From contig OY811979.1 of NCBI GenBank assembly GCA_963681505.1, positions 58,501 to 122,500 on the forward strand: DNA of 64,000 bases, read 5' to 3'. Source of the stretch: Eunapius fragilis. Its lineage: Eukaryota; Porifera; Demospongiae; Spongillida; Spongillidae. The notes under the pieces were generated by a model that ran no database searches, was not told where the DNA came from, and saw only the letters and a list, made by a program, of their open reading frames with translations. The translations under genes were made by a program, and so were the position numbers. Shown here piece after piece: positions 60,572 to 64,000 of this stretch (position 1 is the stretch's first letter; every line of letters starts with the position of its first letter).

Positions 60572-63231
60572 ATATAAGCAGAATGCAGGGCCATTTTGGA
60601 ATTATGATTCTTGCAGCTGTGTGTGTTACCTTGACAATCAACACTTCATCGTATGTTAAAGGCTCTTCATTACCGTCACGATTTGATGCATGTATGTTGA
60701 TCAACTCACGCAGCTCTGAACAGAACAACCAATTTCACCAATTTCACTTAAACCCCCCCCCCCCCCCACACACATACCCACTTAGTGACAAATGCATGCA
60801 CAGATTGTGTAATATGGCTAGTTATTAATTATTCATAACTTATATAAACCATCAAATCATCTTGAGATCAGGGCCCAACATCATAAGTTTGCTGAAACTA
60901 TTTCCCAGGCTGCCCTGTTCTAGATGGAAGTACTCTTGAGAGCCTAATTCATGCATGTGGGTAGGTAGGTAGGTAGGCAGTATAAGGGTATGCTCTGATG
61001 GGGTTCCAACAGGAAGAGTTGATCACCTAAGGGCACCTCCAAACAGCTGCCTTCCCACCCATCTCATATTTAGCCAATCAAAACCAAAAGCTACTGGTGT
61101 GCGTGAAAATCTGGGGCCATGAGGTGATGAGGAACACCTTCAAAATGCACCCAATCAGCTTTGAGGCTTAGCCACTCAAAGGCCAAAGTCTATGGTCCTG
61201 CATGAACATTTATACCAGAGCCATTCTAAGCAGCCCAGAGTGTGCTCCAGTGAGCATGCATTTTTTTTTTTGTCTTGGTGTGAACAGCAGGCCAGGCCTT
61301 CATTGATACCACTACTATTTTGGGACAGTGTCTGTGACCAAGGACCTAATGGACATTTCCCGGGACAAGGGCAATGCTTGATATATCTCTGTGACAGATA
61401 CGTTTGATTTTCAGTGCATAAAAATCATTTTGTTGAGACTTCCCGAGTACCAAACAATTTGAATCTTGAAAAAAAAAAAAAATGCAGACATTGCACTTAA
61501 TTTCCTGCACATCATAGCTCCACACCCTCTCACCACACCCTCCCAGCCCCTCTTTTAACCCCGCCTCTCACCACACCCTCCCAGTCCCTTTTAACCCCGC
61601 CTCTCACCACACCCTCCCAGCCCCTCTTTTAACCCCACCTCTCACCACACCCTCCCAGCCCCTCTTTTAACCCCGCCTCTCACCACACCCTCCCAGCCCC
61701 TCTTTTAACCCCGCCTCTCACCACACCCTCCCAGCCCTCTTTTAACCCCGCCTCTCACCACACCCTCCTAGCCCCTCTTTTCACTCTGCCTCTCACCACA
61801 CCCTCCTAGCCCATCTTTTAACCCCGTCTCTCACCACAACCTCCTAGCCCCTCTTTTAACCCCGTCTCTCACCACAACCTCCTAGCCCCTCTTTTAACCC
61901 CGTCTCTCAACACACCCTCCTAGCCCATCTTTTAACCCCGTCTCTCACCACACCCTCCTAGCCCCTCTTTTAACCCTGCCTCTCACCACACCCTCCTAGA
62001 CCCCTTTTCCTCCCACCATACCCGATCGTCGGAAGAATACATCATGCTCTTTGCCCAGCACGCAGTCCAGCAGCTTAGCCAGGGGGAAGGCAATGGGGAA
62101 GAATGCGGCCAGCATGAGCCACACAACCCTGTTGTCATAGCAATGGATAAAAAGCAATCATCACAGTACACAATCTTTGACCTTTGAGCACGTGGTTGTC
62201 ATAATCAAACACGAACTCACGTGCAATACATCTATGCGTACTTACCCAGCGTGCAATACGTACAGACTTTCCAACTCACCCGCATTTTGCGGGTGCACCC
62301 GCAATTGAAAGGATTCACCCGTTCACCCGCACAGAATGCAATCACCCGCAATCGTAGAAAAGCCCAAGCCTACATATTTAGCCCGCTCCAACCCTAACCG
62401 GGATCTTAAGTTACTAACGTAGATTTTTTCGTAGGTTGGAAGGTCTGTACGTATGTAAGAATGCTTCATTCATCAAACAGTACTATCTATGGCTTCATAG
62501 ATGTTTTCACGCACGAGTTAACTGAACACGTGGACTCGGTTTCCCAACTAATAATTTCGCTTTGCACCCCCCCCCCCCCCCCCCCACCACCACCACCACT
62601 CACGGCGCGCAGTAATAGCCTATAGCCAGCCCATAGCGCGTGCACAATGCTTGCGGTATGATCCTGTGGAGAGGGAGAGAGGGAGGGATAGAGAGGGAGG
62701 AAGGGAGGACTCAACCAACGACGGCAACGTACTCTCCAAATAACAACACCGCCGTTACGGACACGACGACTGCCACCACCTCGCTGGCTATCTGATTGAG
62801 AAAGATCGGCATAGCCTCTACGGCAGCCGCGTTGGCCAACAACAGTGTGACGAGGAGGAGATGGTGGTTTGACACCAGTTTCAAGATGACATTGGCGTAT
62901 TTCTGCTCCTTGGGGCCACTTGATTTCTTCAGCACCTCCAAATTCATGGTGTCTTGTGAGAGCAGTCCCATGGTGAGTCCAGAAACCAAGCCTGGGTTTG
63001 GTTACAAGTCAGCCCAGTTCGCGGCTGCATGGTCGCATATGTATATATTATTTTTTTTCTGGCCGCGCACTCACCAGCGAACAGCATGAGGGCAACGTAT
63101 ATACTTAAGTAACCCCAGAACCAAGGTTGTGTGGGTCCGATAAAATCCGGGCGGTTGTATGTTTGCCCCTCGCAGAGGACGTTGTCATGGGCGCTATCTA
63201 GGTAGTAACAAACCACGCTTTTGTTCGCCAT
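59475..63231 (-). CDS. DUF21-CBS membrane protein (CNNM/MAM3 superfamily divalent-metal transporter)
   Basis: Start MANKSVVCYYLDSAHDNVLC (63231). The DUF21 membrane domain starts WFWGYLSIYVALMLFAGLVS, GLTMGLLSQDTMNLEVLKKS, NHHLLLVTLLLANAAAVEAM, IFLNQIASEVVAVVVSVTAV-LLFGE, IIPQALCTRYGLAIGYYCAP, then a WLMLAAFFPIAFPLAKLLDC helix. CBS modules: MRDKTVKDAMTPIEAVFMLD, GFSRVPVYAGQRDNVVGML, and NRLLGIITLEDVMEELIGEE-ILDETD. The tail ends DGEAPSYGSINT-stop near 59475. Unlike animal CNNM1-4 there is no long extracellular N-terminus and no cNMP-like domain; the layout and motifs are those of fungal MAM3 and plant DUF21-CBS proteins. Family function is Mg/Mn-type metal homeostasis. A 38-bp minisatellite and a MITE-like element fill introns. 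Confidence 0.85.
60528..60570. repeat. (GT)n microsatellite
   Basis: Dinucleotide run in an intron of the DUF21-CBS gene. Confidence 0.9.
61505..61998. repeat. 38-bp minisatellite in DUF21-CBS intron
   Basis: About 13 copies of ccctcccagcccctctttta plus accccgcctctcaccaca with scattered substitutions. Confidence 0.95.
62257..62454. mobile_element. MITE-like element in DUF21-CBS intron
   Basis: Inverted ends ATACGTACAGACTTTCCAAC (62256 on) and GTTGGAAGGTCTGTACGTAT (ending at 62454) differ at one base. The interior has clustered CACCCGC/GCGGGTG motifs. About 198 bp, non-coding; possible TA-type target. Confidence 0.75.
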
Positions 63232-63816
63232 AATGACCACGGTTCAGCGGTCAAAGCAAAACCTTTATTAATTCAAATATATTATTGCAATAATTCAATA
63301 TACGTTAATGTAGTTAATATTTATAGTTGCAAATTCGCCTGCACATAAATTACTTCACTGTTAAAATTATATAAACATTCAAAGCATATCCACAGCTCGG
63401 CAATTAAAATAGTGGTACTGGAAAGGAGGAAGAAAGTGAATAAGAAAAGGATGGAGAGATGGAAAGAAGGGATAGAGCGGGAGAGGGGAGAGTTTGAGAA
63501 TGGAGAGAGCGCGAAAGAAGGGAGGGGGGGGGGGGGGGGGGAGAGTGACTTATTGTAGAAAAATTGTCGCCTCGATCGGGACAATGACATTATAAATGGT
63601 GTTACTTCCATTGTTGCACGTATAACCCCTGCACTAAAACGATTGACTTGTTGGAAAGACATCCGAAGTGTTAGGCTATTGACTTGGGTGTCAATACAGC
63701 GGGTTTGGTTGCCCACTAACTTCCCTACTGTACTATCCCGCCCACCATACCTCTCATCACAGTATTAAGGGGAAGTTCCCAATATTTAGATAGTTAATGA
63801 CGTTACATTGAATAAT
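63232..63816. other. Divergent intergenic region, DUF21-CBS / BRWD-like
   Basis: 585 bp, AT-rich with a purine stretch (63420-63545). No exon recognised; the two promoters are expected here. Confidence 0.5.
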
Positions 63817-63987
63817 ATGGGAACGCCTGTAGTACTATCCAACGGTCAACAGTTGGAGACTGCAGGTAGGTTTACGAGCGAAGTTGTCAAACGGTGCCTC
63901 TGTAAGGATAGTACATACTCTCTTCTAGAGTTGTACTGTCTTGTAACACAGTTCCTGGAGCAGAGTCCATGTCGGAGGGCGGCAGAG
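63817..63987 (+). CDS. BRWD/PHIP-like bromodomain-WD protein, first exon only
   Basis: ATG at 63817 opens MGTPVVLSNGQQLETAGRF; then YSLLELYCLVTQFLEQSPCR-RAAE before a GTAATC donor at 63988. The ELY.L...FL...PC..AA pattern is the N-terminal helix of PHIP/BRWD1/BRWD3 (ELYFLIARFL..GPC..AA), chromatin readers with WD40 repeats and tandem bromodomains. Only 57 codons are in the window, so the call rests on that motif. Confidence 0.6.
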
Positions 63988-64000
63988 GTAATCTGTTTCG

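Overview
This is eukaryotic nuclear DNA from an animal, most likely an early-branching one; a demosponge is my best guess. Many predicted proteins can be aligned by eye to human orthologues (RBBP4, PRIM2, HGD, UROD, MTF1, VTA1, MPC1, PFN4, PPIL6). Introns with GT..AG borders are often only 40-110 nt, and neighbouring genes are commonly separated by less than 300 bp. The phylum is inferred from gene content and compactness and is not proven by any single sequence.

Layout: cadherin (-, 3' end off the left edge); GTF3C3 (+, carrying two large intronic minisatellites); 3-beta-HSD-like SDR (-); MTF1 (+); a TIR transposon with a second hairpin element nested in it, then a (GAGGT)n array; ANKRD6/diversin-like ankyrin gene (+); RBBP4 (-); CRYZL1 (+); REPS1-like (-); VTA1 (+); UROD (-); PRIM2 (+); HGD (-); VBP1/prefoldin 3 (-); AKR1A1 (+); TPR protein resembling FANCG (-); MPC1 (+); FAM228-like (-); PFN4 (+); PPIL6 (-); a TIR element; three-BIR RING IAP (+); DUF21-CBS (CNNM/MAM3 superfamily) transporter (-); first exon of a BRWD/PHIP-like gene (+).

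The 22 genes alternate strand at 19 of 21 junctions. Almost every gene therefore shares its upstream region with a divergent partner and its 3' end with a convergent one. The genes are mostly housekeeping (Pol III transcription, primase, chromatin, haem and tyrosine metabolism, ESCRT, pyruvate import) plus cilium/sperm-type genes (FAM228, PFN4, PPIL6). There is no operon-like functional grouping. The most notable items are a 4-nt plus a 16-nt microexon in MPC1, the FAM228-PFN4 head-to-head pair that also exists in humans, a cysteine-rich tail on MTF1, a minisatellite grown from a splice donor in GTF3C3, and several short TIR elements. Exon borders were read by eye from splice signals and homology; gene spans run from start codon to stop codon and include introns.
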